A DNA stretch of 64,000 bases from Poa pratensis. Taxonomy: Eukaryota > Streptophyta > Magnoliopsida > Poales > Poaceae. The notes under the pieces are model-generated. The model searched no databases. It saw only the letters and a list, made by a program, of their open reading frames with translations, and was not told the DNA's origin. This document shows, piece after piece, positions 23,120 through 36,018 of the stretch. A program made the position numbers and the translations under genes. The stretch spans positions 20,084,221 through 20,148,220 of the forward strand of contig CAMZMU010000055.1 of NCBI GenBank assembly GCA_947311845.1. Direction: 5' to 3'. The first letter of the stretch is position 1, and each line of letters starts with the position of its first letter.

Positions 23120-23800
23120 TTAATCGCGTCCGAGCCTGTCGTATGAAACAAGTGGACAGTAACCGTTCTGGTTCGCGGCGTCCTGATGCGCCTGCGCGGC
23201 GAAGCGGGGAAAGTACGGCAGCGGCGGCGGCGGCATCTGGGGCGGCTGCGTGGCGGCGCCGGTGCGCGCGCGCTTGAGGTAGAGGCGGTACTTCTGGAGG
23301 TGGCTAGCGACGTTCTCGCGCGTGAGGCCGTCGACGTTCATGATCCGCACGATGGCCTTGGGCACGGCGCCCTTGTCGCCGAGGCGCTCCACGGCCTCGA
23401 CGAACCGGTGGTGCAGCGACGGCGTCCACACCATCCGCGCCTTCTTCTCGCCGCCGCGGCCTCCCCCGGTCTCCCCCTCCCCCTCCTCCTCGTCGTAGTC
23501 TTCGTCGTCGAAGCGGGAGGAGAGGTGGGAGGTGGGGGAGTCGTGGAGGAACCGGTGGGCGTCGACGGCGGAGGAGGGGACCGTGGGGCCGATCCCGAAC
23601 GCCGCGGCGAGCGCTGGCGGGACGAGCGGGTGCGAGGCCGGGATCAGCTCGGCGGACGAGGGGAGGCCGAGCTCCCACTCGGGCACGCGGCCGCAGGAGC
23701 CAGCGGCGGCGTCCACCATGTGGCGCCGCGATGAGGAGGAGGAGCCGGCGGAGGCCGTGGCGTCGAGCGGCTGGGGCCGGACGATGCGAGGGGATAACAT
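23120..23800 (-). CDS. PCL1/LUX-like GARP (MYB-type) transcription factor
   Basis: An intronless frame of 226 codons from ATG at 23800 to TAA at 23120-23122. Residues 119-178 form a GARP/G2-like DNA-binding domain ([36 protein letters not shown] with the SHLQKYR signature at 166-172). Upstream is the family's EWELGLP box (41-47), followed by an AELIP...PPALAAAF helix and an acidic patch (98-110). A Gln/Pro-rich tail ends at GRD. LUX/PCL1-type proteins are nuclear and act in the evening complex of the circadian clock; close relatives (MYBC1/BOA type) have related roles, so the exact orthologue is uncertain. The start was chosen because it precedes the conserved N-terminal box and no stop intervenes. 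No frame break is seen. Confidence 0.85.
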   Translation of the reverse strand: MLSPRIVRPQPLDATASAGSSSSSRRHMVDAAAGSCGRVPEWELGLPSSAELIPASHPLVPPALAAAFGIGPTVPSSAVDAHRFLHDSPTSHLSSRFDDEDYDEEEGEGETGGGRGGEKKARMVWTPSLHHRFVEAVERLGDKGAVPKAIVRIMNVDGLTRENVASHLQKYRLYLKRARTGAATQPPQMPPPPLPYFPRFAAQAHQDAANQNGYCPLVSYDRLGRD

Positions 23801-24360
23801 GGCATATACTGTCTCTTTCCCGGCGGGACGGGGTAGGCCCTGGATTCGGCTCGATAAGGGATTGAATTTGTGATGCTCCGGTGATCACTCGTCACTAGCT
23901 CCAGTCAGGACGTGGATCGAGTCACTCGGGCCGTGCATGCTGTGGTACAGAAGAACAAGCCGTGAGTTTTTTTTTTTTTGGCAAATAAGAACAACAATTT
24001 GGGTTTTCTTCTTTTTTTCACGTGGTAATTGGGAGCTTTATTCAAACAAAAGCATTCCGGGGACAATCAGCCAGGAGACTGGTCACCAGGAATGAAGATT
24101 CAGACTCTACCCAACTCTCGGTCACCATCAGCGAACAAGCTCGATTAGCACACAAATGGGTCGGGAGGTTGGAAGATCTAGATACATGTTGAATGTTAAA
24201 AGACTGAAAAGAAATAGCTAGCTCTCCAATATCTAAATCAGAGCCACAACTGCTCGGGAGTTGCGACGAGTGTTCCGGAGATTCACAATTTGGGTTTTCT
24301 TCTTATGACGACAAAGTATCGAAGTGGATCGAGAACGAATATAGAGGAGACACGTGTTAA
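23801..24360 (-). promoter_or_regulatory. upstream region of the PCL1-like gene with two G-boxes
   Basis: CACGTG palindromes lie at 24019-24024 and 24351-24356, about 220 and 550 bp upstream of the start codon. The proximal one lies inside the LINE fragment inserted at 24014-24284. G-boxes are common bZIP/bHLH sites in light- and clock-regulated plant promoters; activity here is inference. No TATA box is called. Confidence 0.4.
24014..24284 (-). mobile_element. 5'-truncated LINE 3' end, 271 bp
   Basis: An exact 20-bp duplication (ACAATTTGGG then TTTTCTTCTT) lies at 23994-24013 and 24285-24304. On the minus strand the insert encodes the end of a LINE RNase H domain (HVSRSSNLPTHLCANRAC... then TESWVESESSFLVTSLLADC), a stop, a short 3' UTR with AATAAA, and an A-run. 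It is a typical truncated L1 insertion. Confidence 0.85.
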
Positions 24361-27292
24361 TTTATGTGGATTTTTCTCAGGGAGTAGTGGATCCGAAAAC
24401 CTTGTACTACTCCGAGACATGGTTGATCCTGCAGTCCCGCTGCCGCGGGAAGGGGAAAGTCGCCGCCATCATCCAGTGCCTCAATGACGTGAGGACGAGT
24501 ATCTCCATCACAATATTCACCATATCCATCAATAACACCAACTAGATCTCCAACATCGACTTCATCCACACACAATTCGTGTAGATTGGTACTGTGCTGC
24601 AGTCCTGAAGTCTTCTTATTCAATTGAAATGTTGTATATCTCTCAAAATTATAGATGTTTGTTCTTTTGGAGATGCCGAACGTCATGCCAACCTTGACAA
24701 AGTTTAAACTGATTTTTCACTTTCGGTCACAAGGTCAAAATCAAAATTATGTCATCCTTTCATTAGACTAACAAATGTCACCAGATAAAAACACTTGTTG
24801 ACACCGCATACACGACATAATTACTATTGGTTCAACAAAACTACATGATCCCATTATAGAAATCTCTACTAGGATATTAGTTAGACTCGGTAATTTTAGA
24901 GCCTCTATCAAAATACTTACATATACTAAAAGTGACACGAACAATATAGTATATATAAGTCAAATTACTTCGTATGTGAATCTGGTTATGCTATAAAACC
25001 ATTTTAGTCTTAGCTTATATTTTGGTGGAGCTCATTTCAGTGAATTGTATCAACCTAAAATTTAAAAGAATACAATATTTTCAATAAAAAATAGACTTCG
25101 ACATTAGCATTGACATCTTTTGAATCTTAGTTATTTGAATTTTGTAATTGGAACTTTAAGTTTTAGTCTTACTAAATTATGTGGTTAATGCTACTGGATG
25201 TAATAGAGAAGATTGTACTTAGAATTGTATACTTCAGATCATATCGATGAAAAATAAAAACTAGTCAAAATGTATTAATAAAGAGGTAAAATAAGTAAAA
25301 CATATTAGTATAAATGAGTGGTGCCCAATCTTGTATGTCATGAATATATTTATGTTTTTTTTTTTTGGATCTGTGTTAGAGGACATTTCCAAACTCACTT
25401 AAAAATGGGCAAACCTTGCTAAGGTCGTGTTAGAGGACATTTCCAAACTCACTTAAAAATGGGCAAACCTTGCTAAATTCGAAAAAAGCGAAATAATAGA
25501 CTCATGTCTTACAATGAGTCGGCAATAAAATAGTAGAGAGATAAATATAGTGATATAATACATAATAGTTTCAAGCTCAATCACAGACATTTGACCACTT
25601 GTTAAAAAAAGGTAATTGACATATGGGGCTAGAATTACTAAAACTGGCTAACATGATTTTAATCAGATATAAATATCCATTTACATATCCCATTTGTTTC
25701 AAAATTCCATACCACATTTGTATTTGTACTTTTAAGACGAGTCAGGATACTTACCACATACATTTACGTTTTTGTCCGGATTCCGATATTTCCATATTCA
25801 TTTTCAATTTTTTGAATATGAATATTGGATAATCTGGATTATCCACTGCCCGTTTTCACCCCTAGTTGTAGCATATTAGAGATGCAAGTAGGTCACCTTT
25901 ACGATACTCCCCGATCATGTTTAGTTCAAACCAATGAACTAGTTTTTAATAAAGTGATGCGACTTTTAAATTTAGTAAGTTTGATTGAAATAAATAGGGT
26001 CCATGTGTACCCTAATGTTTTCGGTACTTCTCATATTCGAATATGTTTCCAGAGCCCTGTAACTCTAAACTGTTGTTGGACCGAGAAAGGTGCACGCAAA
26101 ACTCCGAAGAGTGCCCGAGCACGTTTGCTCTGTGTAAACAGTGGCTATCTGGGCGTCAGCACCTTTCTGCATCCCGTATTAGCACTTTTAAATCTCTTAT
26201 GCTTAATTACTTTTAGATCTGCTACACAAATGAAGAAATATGAAGGGGCATTTTTTGCACACTGAACATGAATTCTCATTTTGCAAATTGCGAAATATGA
26301 GAATAGTTATTTGTTATTAATTCTAAATCGGACATACAAGGGGCAAAATGTGGCATTTTTTGCTTATGAACAATTCTCATATTGTAAATTGTGAAATGTA
26401 ATCGATTTGATCACAAATATTCTAGGCAATTTGCCAATTGTGAAATATAACAATTATTATTCTTTAATTAATTCTAAATATGCCAGGCAAATGGCAATAT
26501 GTGCTAGGACATGTTTTTGCACATGAAAAGTTCTCATTTTACAAATTGTGAAAGGTGATCGTTTTGATCACAAATATGCTAGGCAATGAAGAAATGTGCT
26601 ACGGTCGTTGGATGTGTGCAGCACGTCACCCACTCGTGCCAGAAACGCACAACACGTGGACCCCGATAACCACATGTCCGCATGATGGCTAGATCAAAGC
26701 CCAACAACTTCCCTTACCAACTCCAACAGTGTTCCATTTCTTCGCTCAACAAAAAAAAAACTGTTCTATGCCCATTCACATATCACGAGATGCCAAGTCA
26801 ACAATGCATTCCAAAGGCTAGGTAACTTCGTTCACAATGAAACAACCAGGATGCTGAGCCAGCAAGCAGTAGATATAAAAGAGAGAAACAAAGAACGGCA
26901 GCTAACTTGATAAGCTGAAAGAACCATTTACATCATCAGTCGTGACATCATTCTTCAGTGATACACACGGTACAGCAATAAGAACTTTATCCTAAACAGC
27001 CGGTAGATTTCTCAGGATCGCAGATTTGTAGTCTCTCGCAAAATAGTCTTCCCTCCTTTTTACACCTAAACAACTTGTACAGGCCTATCTTCTCTGCAGC
27101 AGCACCAGATAAATGAACAAACTCTCGGTGCCAAACCCTGACACGACTATAAGCTCAAACTACAAAATGTACAAAGTTCTGAATACAACATGTTTATTTA
27201 TTTTTTCATCTTGGCTTGCAGCAGCCCAAAGCAAGCGACCCAAAGTAGATCTGGGTAGCCATGGTTAGCTGTACATGGTCATTTCTATGCCA
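24305..27292. other. AT-rich intergenic DNA between PCL1-like and Pumilio genes
   Basis: I find no gene. It holds a 54-bp tandem duplication (25373-25480). A set of degenerate repeats built around TTCTCAT...TGCAAATTG(T)GAAAT lies near 26271, 26367 and 26531. The end (from about 26900) is likely the 3' UTR and downstream flank of the Pumilio gene. Confidence 0.35.
25373..25480. repeat. 54-bp tandem duplication
   Basis: Two essentially identical copies start at 25373 and 25427 (GTGTTAGAGGACATTTCCAA ... GGGCAAACCTTGCTAA). They follow directly on a T-run, suggesting replication slippage or end-joining duplication. Confidence 0.9.
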
Positions 27293-30200
27293 TTACGAAG
27301 GATATTGTGACTGAAGTCCAATCCTCCTCTCTGGATGTAGAGTATACATAAAACACTGTTAAAAAAAGGTCCACAAACTTATTTATTCAGTGATGGAACA
27401 AAAGTTGAACATTGACTTACCACCAGCAGCAACTAGTTTTTCTACTCGAGCAACAATGTGCTTCCCATATGTATATTTCTTCAGTGCATTTAGATGACCT
27501 TTATTCGTGAGAGAATCAACTCCCTCTGCTGATCATCACAAGTCTCTAGTACTTTCTGTACAACATAGTTACCAAACTGATCCTTCATCATGGCCTGCAC
27601 AGGTTCAAGGTAGAGGTCTCAGAAGCTCTTCATGATTTAGGAAAAAGCTATAAATTTTTGCAAAGCTCAAAATGTGCATTCGCAATAAAAAATGTGATAT
27701 AATGAAACGAAAAAATTGTGTCATGCTTGTATTCATTATATCACAATTATCTTTATGCAGCCCACAAAGAAAGCATTTTCTCATGAAACTTGCAGCATGT
27801 GAGATATTTTGAATTTTCAAAGCTTGTAAATGCATTTACCATCATTTGGCCACTAAAGTGTTTCAGACTGTATGTTGCAGTATACTTCTGTAAAACTATG
27901 ACATGTTTGCCATTTCTATTCATTTGGCCACTAAAGTGTTTCAGACTGTATGTTGCAGTATACTTCTGTAAAACTATGACATGTTTGCCATTTGCATTTT
28001 TTTTCCTTCAAATGTAGCTGTTAGATTAACTAACCATATATTAAGTAAAGCAAAGAAGCTAGACAGATGTTCGGGAACAGCTCTTCAATAGAAAAATACG
28101 AGACAAGCTCTCGCATATAGCAAACAAAGAAGTATATCAAACCTATACAACATATATGTAGATATAAATGTACAATATCGCCTATATCTATAGGCAAATC
28201 CGTTATACCTATTAAGGGAAGTCCATAGTACTGCTCACAAAGGTAGTTCAAAATAAACCGCTACAAATATGTATACATCCTAAACTCACAAGCATGTCTA
28301 TAATTATATTACTATGTTTTATCTTTCTAACCAATCTCAAAGTCCGTTGTAAGCACACCTCACTAATTGCAAGTCACCAGGTTTGATTAAAAGGAGAGCT
28401 ACTGAGCAGATCTTTTAAAATTTATAAATATAATCCCACGGATTTTTGTACGAAAATATTTGAACAAACTATGGTAATCCTCACAAACTCAAAAACTTCA
28501 CGTAAAAAAGCTTTAGTAAGCCTCAGTTTTTAACTTGGAGGTGATGTTGTTAAATCATTAGTAGAATAGAGAAATTACATTGTTTGATCCTAATAGGATT
28601 TCTATTTTTTAAATCGTATTGCTTTAATAAGCTTCACATGTTCAAAGTGAATATATATTACGGATTTCTTGAAAAAAGCTGGATTTTCGTGGAGACCACT
28701 CGGATAAAATCTTGAGAACTGCTGGCAGACATAAATCCAGCCCATGAGAGACCGGGTGACAGCTGCTATACTAATCACATCATTGTACGACGGTGTGAAC
28801 GTGACCAAACTAATTTATATATGCTACTTCAAATGTACACTGATTTCCCCTATTGCTCCTATTTTAAAAAAGGGTACACTTCATAGATTCGTATGAAACT
28901 CTAATCCATAAAGCTATTGAACACTGATCGAACAAAAAGATCGTAAGGAAAACCTGGAGAGGCTCATTTTCATCAGTAGTTCCAAGCATTTCGTTTATGA
29001 TAACTTCCCGCTCTGACGGGCCTCCGAATGATAAGCACTTCTCAATAACATTTGAGGCAAATTTCTGTTGGCTCATCTGAATGATCTGTCCAGCTAGTTT
29101 TTCAATAATGAAAGATCGCTCATGAGGCTTCCCATGCTGCATAACATGCTGCACAAAAATAACAAATATCATCTATGTTAAAAGAATTGCAAAAGAAATA
29201 CAGAATATAGTACAGTACCAAACTAGTCTACCGTGAGGGAGATGACCCATCATAAACTCATAAGCTCTTAGGCTGGAGTTGCACATCATATTTTCAGTGT
29301 ACATCAGTTGTTCAGCACATAACATTCTATGTGCTTTTCTTGCAATAACAACAGAAACAATGGTGAATTTTATTCTTCCCAAATTAGCGAGATGTTATCA
29401 TATTTCAGTCCAACAGGGTGGATTAGTGCATATGTGCTTTTTCCCTCATTTACATGACATACTGAAATTTCAGCACTTCACTGGTCGTCAAAGGTATTAG
29501 GTATGAGTATCACAAGATGTCCACTTAATAATATTTCCAAACATTACAGTAACATGATCAGCAGATCAGGCACAAATGTAAACTCAGAGACATGGTCCAG
29601 CACAAACAGTTGTATCACATGTATGGTTCTACATGCACGACTAGATCAAGATTATGCTTCATGAGAAAACGTGGCAAAAAGTCGCTCATCATCAGGTATC
29701 CAGTCAAAATTGTCAGCATATGCAAGGGCTAAGATGCCCAATTTTATTACAGACAGGAATTACTTTTATTACAGCCAAGAGTTACTTTTTGGACAGCATA
29801 CATCAGGTATAATAGATTTTACAAGTCAATTTAGGCAAGATTAGTTGGAACAGTCTTTAATGGCATACCTCGACTGCACTTTACATTTCATTATCTTAAA
29901 TTCCAAAAGAACCAACGGTTGAGTTTCCACATTCTGGCATCAAATCATACTACATAGGATCTTATGTATGGTTGAGAGCTAACCTAGGGTCAATTATCGT
30001 AGAAGTGAGATATACATGAATCTAAATACATACAAGGTCAATGTAGCTAAACAAAGCTGCTGGAAGAAATATCAGAATGCCATGGCAAGCCTCATATAAG
30101 TTTGAAAATTCATAAGATGTAACAAACCTGGATAACATAATTTCCATATTGGTCTTGTGCCAACATGCATACAGATTGCAATATTTCATCCATAACAATT

Positions 30201-33200
30201 TGCTGTGTTTTTGGATCAGTGCAATGCTCCAGCACTCTCTGAGTAAAGAAAAAAAGCATGAGTATAACTAAGATAAAACAACGAACCGTGGCAAAGATCA
30301 ATTAGTTGGATCTTGGAACATACAACCAATGTATCACTGACATAATTTTCTCAAGATAAAATTAAGGGTAGAAGAAATGCGTAGTTCAGAATTCAAAGAT
30401 CAACCTGTATGACTCTGCAGCCATAGGGGTGAGTGGACAGTGGAACAACATGACCATAGAATGTCGAGATAATAAACTGAACCGAATCTTCTGGTATACA
30501 TTCAATACATTTCTGGATAACATGGTTCCCATTTTGATCACGCACGCATCTCATGATATGACCATCAAGCTCAGTAACCATTTTTGTCTTCTGATCCAGG
30601 TCAACCACCTCTATTGCCTGCAGTGATGTGCATATAGATAAGTCTGAGTCAGCGATCCAAAAAGATCATTTTTCTTTGAAATAAAATAATTTGTGCAACG
30701 TGAAAAAAAATTAACTATGTATTACCTTTTGGATAACTCGACAGCCATACATCTGAAGGCTGAGAGCTAGTACATGTCCAAATAGTTGATCAGCCAACTC
30801 CCTGCGTTGTACAGAGCTTCCATGCTCGAAAAACTGAATAAAAAACCGAAGTAAGGCATGGGCGCATGGCATCATTACGGATTAAAATTTAGAAGATGCT
30901 ACAAACTGAAGAAATAATTTAGTGTCCCCATCTCAAGTGAGGAATACCTTCTGTACTACATAGTTCCCAAAGACATCAGTCATCAATGAGAGAGCATGAG
31001 GCATGATTTCCTCAAAAACCATATTCTTTTCCTCAACTGTCGCAGTTTCAAGTTTTTGCTGTATGAAACGACTTCCATACTGGTCAGCGCTGCATAATCG
31101 AAGCAAACATCAGATGAGAATTTATAATGTGCCACTAACTAAAATATTAGTAAGTGAAGGGCATCATCATTACTGTGAAGGATTGGCGCACAAACAAGAT
31201 GTTTGATGAATTATGAACTCACATGACGAGTTCAGTGCGTTACAAAGCACAAAACTGCGGAGACACAAAAGGTGAAGTAACGTGTGCAGAGAATAAGGTG
31301 GACCCTCTAAGAATGTCTACACTCCTTCCATTTTAATCACAATTTGAAGCTCTATTTGGTGTGCTAGTGACATAGTGTAGATGTTTAACATCTTTCAAAT
31401 ATTTGAATGCTGAGAGGTGACAATAAAGAGAGATGACACCAGGCTGGCATATATTCCCCCAACCCCTCCCCCAGCCCAAGATTCCCTTCACCGAGACCCG
31501 TAGCTCCTTCCTTGAATGATCTCATGAGAATAATGAGGCCCGGTCCATGCCGATACCACCGAGGGATTCCCTCTCCCCTGTGCACTTGGGACCGAAGGAT
31601 CCACGCCGGACGTGCGCAAGTGCCTTAGTTGCATCTCGCAGCTAGTAAGAAAGTCTAAGCACAATACCCTGATATGAGGCTCCTTATTATGTCGGTGCTC
31701 AGTGTGGCAGAGGTGGAGCTACGTCATGGGGAGCAAGTGTGAGCGCACAGTCAAACAACCTGTGGCCGCTTTCCATGGTCAAGGCCTCAAGGGTGACAAA
31801 GAAGAGGTTAGGGAAGGAAAGAGATAGTTAAGAACAATGGAAGGAGAGGCAAAACCATGTTGCCATGTGGGCAGCATCTGAGATTAGAGGGAAAAAACAC
31901 TCAGATCTTTTAAGAGGGCAAGATATAACTAGCAAAGAAACCGAGTGGCAAATCATGGTATAGGATGGGAGGGGCTATTTTGTAAAGTGATATTTTATAG
32001 ATGGCCATATAATGGATACTCCAGTTATCGATTAAAGCAAACATCAGTATTGCAGAAGTATGAAATGACCAAACATACCTGAACTCTACCACATTCCCCA
32101 CAATCTCAGCAAGTTCAAAACTTCTGGCCTTATTGCTTTTGAATTCATCCAAAAGTGAAGATGGAAAGTTTTCGTTCATGTAGCCACTTGGATCAGCGTT
32201 CCAACCACTCAAGCTTCTCGTGTTAGTAGGAAACCTCAGATTCCGCTCACCGAGCCTAAATGGACTACCAGGACCTGATGGGGAAGCAACAGGACTTCCC
32301 AAAGGGCTTCCAGGGTATGCCATGCCCATGCCAAAAGCCAAATTGCCATAATAACCCTGATTTGAGGCTGCTGATTTACCAAGAACTGGCATTCCATATT
32401 GCTTCTGCTGAAGCAAAGCTTCAACATAGGCTTTCTGAACTGGTGTTAAATCAGCATATGAATTACCCATGAAACCTCTTTCCAGGGAAGGATCTGCTCC
32501 TTGCGCTGTATATTGAGCTGTCTTTAAGTACTGAACATAAAACGGATCAGAGAGAGGCGACTGAAGACCAGTGGCAGTTTGATTACTGGATCTACCAAGG
32601 TTATGCAGATCAGATAGACTTAAGGTAGGCGGTGATAAAATATTGCTACCAAAGTTTCTTGAATCTGACCCAAGCGACCCTATGGCGATGCAGCAGCAGC
32701 ACTTTCAAACACAGGAGACATGCTACCTGAGCCCATATAATTCATCATCGCAGAGTTGAAACCCGGATTGAGTGGATATCCACCAAGCCCATAGTTCAAA
32801 AATGCTGGATTTATTCCATCAAAATTCTGATGTTGAGCAGGAGAACCACCAGGGTGGCATTAGAAGATGGTGGCGACTTCTGATATGAACGGGCGGAAAG
32901 AGTAGAAGACCTCTGCAGCTCCCCATGTCCATCAAACCGGGTGTCAGTGGAATTTCTTAAGTCTGCTAGATTAGTGGCATTAATATTAACATCAGCAAAT
33001 GAAGAATTTGATGATTGTGACATTGATGGCATACCCATATATTCAGCACCCCCTTCCAACATCACAGAATGCTGCCTATTGTTGACTTGAGCAGCTTGCG
33101 GGGCAAAAGACAAATTATGGTTGTCGCTTATCTCTCTCTGAAACGTTGATTGACTAATGTTGTTATTGTCGTTCAAAGTACCACCTTTAGATAAGTTCAT

Positions 33201-35110
33201 GCCAGAAAGTGCAGTTAAAATATCATCAGGCTCAAGTGCTTTTGAGGAAACTGTGTTGAATGATGCTGATGATGAATTTAGTCTCTTCTCATTAGAACCA
33301 ACCCTAACGCCAACAGGTGGAAGGCCAGGGCTAGGAACCCTAGGGACATAATGAGGATCTGGTGTAGCCTTCCTTGAAGCCGAAGAACCCAGAACAGAAG
33401 CAAAAGTTTGAGATGCAGATGCATTAATATTGGAAAGACCGCTGACACTGTGCGCATTTCCAACAGAGTGACGTGCATCCAAAGTGTCATTATGTAAAGA
33501 GTATTGGTTCTCAGAATAATTAAGTGGCTCCTGGTTGTCAAGAAATGAATTGCGACTGGTTGCACGAGAGGGATGCTCTGAACTAGGTGTTCTGTGACCA
33601 AGGTTATCCTGAAATAACGCAAAATAAACTAAATCAGTTGTCCAAGCAAACAAAGAACGTCACAAGAAGTCGGTAAATTAAGGTACTAAAATATGGAAAA
33701 ATATGCTACTGATGTTATAAGGATAAATTACGCTGCTGGAGTATCAACTACCAAACAGAAATAAGATCTCGCTTACAGCAGAAAATGGAAATGGATCGCA
33801 GTTGTCTTGAAGTTGCAACTCTTAAAACTTTTTCAGTGCATGTTTTTTCAAAGAAAATGCATTTTTCGATACCACAATTGGGGGGGGGGGCGGGGGGAGG
33901 TATTAGGAACCCTTAAATATGGAAGTTGTTAAAGTTCAAGCAAAGCAGAGAGGTAAACTGAACGCCCGCTCATCCTCATTGGTGATGGAAAAAAGAAATA
34001 TGTAAATACCAGGTACGAAACTTTCTTGACAGCTGATTCACAGAGAAATGACACTAGTTAAGTGCACACATATCAAATATAACGGTCTAACGGGTACAGA
34101 ATGTCATGAGGCAGTTGTTATAACTTTTACGACATACTACAGTACATAAACCAAATTTCACAGGATTGTGCAAACCACAAACCCACACAACTTTCTATTA
34201 TGGGATTTGTACCACCTGACTTGTCCTGTCCATCCCGCACATGCCTTCACATGTAGGTGCCCAAACTTGGGCAGGCTTCTAACTGGATAGAGCGCTGGCA
34301 ATGCTAGGGCTTGACTATTGGAACAAAGTGAGGGGATCTAAATCCCAAAAGCATACCATACACAGTAGTAAGCAAACAACATACAACAAAACCCAGTAAT
34401 TTTGACATGATAAACCACCAGATAAACCTCGACTATGAATCTATGACAACCAATGGCAACCTTAGCAGCGTCAACTGTGACTAACCTGAAGCATATCAGC
34501 AAAGCTGCGTTGCCGTCCCAGTGATAACCCAATGAGCCCATCCCTCCTCTATCCACCCAATCTCCAGCACCGCCGGCTCCCTTCCTTGCATCGTCCTCCC
34601 GATCAAAACCAGGATTCTGCGGGAACAGCGACATCCCCTGTCCAGACTCCTCTTGCACTGGCTTCCTCCGGTCCCCAATCCCACCGACCACCCCTGCCTT
34701 CAGCCGCTGCGTTGACCGCCAGTCTTCCTTCGTCAGTACCGGCGGCGGCAGCCTCGGGTTAAGATTGCCGTGCGAGTAGTAGTACGACAGGTAGGCCGGG
34801 TCAGCCCGGAGCTCCTCCTCGGATAGGAGTCCACCATGTCCGTTCGATTCCTCGGCATCAGGAACGGGGGCGGCAGTCCGGGTCGCCTCGCCGCCGCCGC
34901 GGAGTAGGCCGCTGATGGCGTTCAGCGAACCCTCTATGGTCGGCGGCGCAGACCCGCTTCGGAATATGCTGGGCCCCCGCTCCCTCTGGCCAGCCTCCTC
35001 GCCTCGCCGCCGCACAGCGCCGCCACCGGCCGGAGCAGCGCCTCAAACTCGTCGTCCTCCCCTACGCCGCCCATCTCCTGGCGCATCGCCACACGGCTCT
35101 CGCTGAGCAT
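27293..35110 (-). CDS. Pumilio-family (PUF) RNA-binding protein, nine coding exons, five 1-nt frame breaks
   Basis: Coding exons on the minus strand: 34486-35110, 32079-33608, 30948-31089, 30726-30833, 30405-30617, 30128-30238, 28954-29148, 27421-27594 and 27293-27330 (TAA at 27293-27295). All junctions are AG/GT. Exons 1-2 encode the long disordered N-terminus of plant PUMs ([54 protein letters not shown]). Exons 3-9 encode eight PUF repeats with contact triplets S-R-Q, N-Y-Q, C-R-Q, N-H-Q, C-R-Q, N-Y-Q, S-N-E, N-Y-Q. Such proteins bind 3' UTRs in the cytoplasm and repress or destabilise mRNAs. Five single-base losses interrupt the frame: about 35020-35075, 34543-34550, 32851-32856, 32681-32686 and 27497-27500. 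Exon phases close only if these are discounted. It is either a gene with residual sequence indels or a very young pseudogene. Confidence 0.9.
27843..27993. repeat. 78-bp tandem duplication in a Pumilio intron
   Basis: A 73-bp sequence starting CATTTGGCCACTAAAGTG is present identically at 27843-27915 and 27921-27993, in the intron between the seventh and eighth coding exons. Perfect identity suggests a recent event or an assembly artefact. Confidence 0.9.
32079..33608 (-). CDS. Pumilio exon 2 (disordered region into first PUF repeat)
   Basis: The acceptor precedes [20 protein letters not shown]; the donor follows NVVEF plus two bases of the next codon. The frame changes twice: after QKSPPSSN (about 32853, in a C/G-run) and after ESAAAASP (about 32683). 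The reading resumes with [20 protein letters not shown] and continues through [20 protein letters not shown] to [20 protein letters not shown], the entry to the PUF domain. Confidence 0.85.
34486..35110 (-). CDS. Pumilio exon 1 (N-terminal region)
   Basis: The likely start is the ATG at 35110 ([15 protein letters not shown], the family's usual opening). Three frames are used in turn: MLSES to EALL, then the [13 protein letters not shown] part, then [19 protein letters not shown] up to the donor at 34485. Each step equals the loss of one base, the second within a G-run. No alternative ATG rescues the RSGSAPP segment. Confidence 0.8.
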
Positions 35111-36000
35111 TCCACCAACCCTAGAACAGAACGCACCAAATCACGCAAAATAAACAACCGAAATGGAAAGCTCGGAGTACGAAAGACGCGCCGCCGATTA
35201 CCGTTGGTCGTGAAAAGGGGAAGCCGCTCTCTATGCAGTCGGGCAGAGCAACCACGGCTCAGCAAGAAGAACCTGCAGCCCTCACGCCCCCCGCGGGCCA
35301 AAGCACCACCGAATCGCGCGTCCCAAGCCCAATCGGGGCAGTGGCGGCCATTTTCAACTCGGACGCTTCTGGGGATTCGGGAGATCGGGCTATTGCGAAG
35401 CGACCGGGATCAGGCTGGGTTCCGATCGGCCGTCGATTTCGCCATTTCCGGGAAAGCTTCGCGACGACGAAGGGGATTGGGGGAGGGAGAGAGCACAGAG
35501 TAAAGCAGCAGCACAGTCAGGCACGGAGCCCGAGGAAGGAGACGGCGGAATGATAAGCACGAGCTCCACCGGCAAGGACAGCCGTCAGATCGGGGAACCG
35601 GCGGTCGAGATCCTCCGCGCTCCAAGAACCCTCTAGGGTTTTATGACTTTTTTTTATTATCGCTGGCGCTGGCGCTGGAGTTACTCCTCTCTGACCCGCG
35701 GGCCCGGAGCCTGAACCAGGGACTTACTTGTAATTTACGGGGGAGATTAAGGTTTAAATTACGCTTTTTTGCTTTGATAATATTTTCTTGAGAACCGGGG
35801 TTCGTAGGTGGAGTAGTCCTTAATCTTTACTTGGGATTAGGGTCACAGGTCGGGTCCACGCGGTTAAATATAGCAGAAAGTGGGCCCGGAGCACGTGCAG
35901 GTGTGACCCACGTGGCGGTGTCAGCCCCTAGATTGGCTCGTGCAACCCCATGGACGGGGCGGATTGGAGCAGTCGGGGATGGTGACTCGGATAGATAAAC
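35111..36000 (-). promoter_or_regulatory. 5' UTR / promoter region of the Pumilio gene
   Basis: GC-rich to about 35640, then AT-richer, with overlapping short frames on both strands but no coding pattern. It probably contains the 5' UTR and the core promoter. A SINE sits at its far end. No specific motif is called. Confidence 0.4.
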
Positions 36001-36018
36001 TTTGGAGAAAAAAATAAT

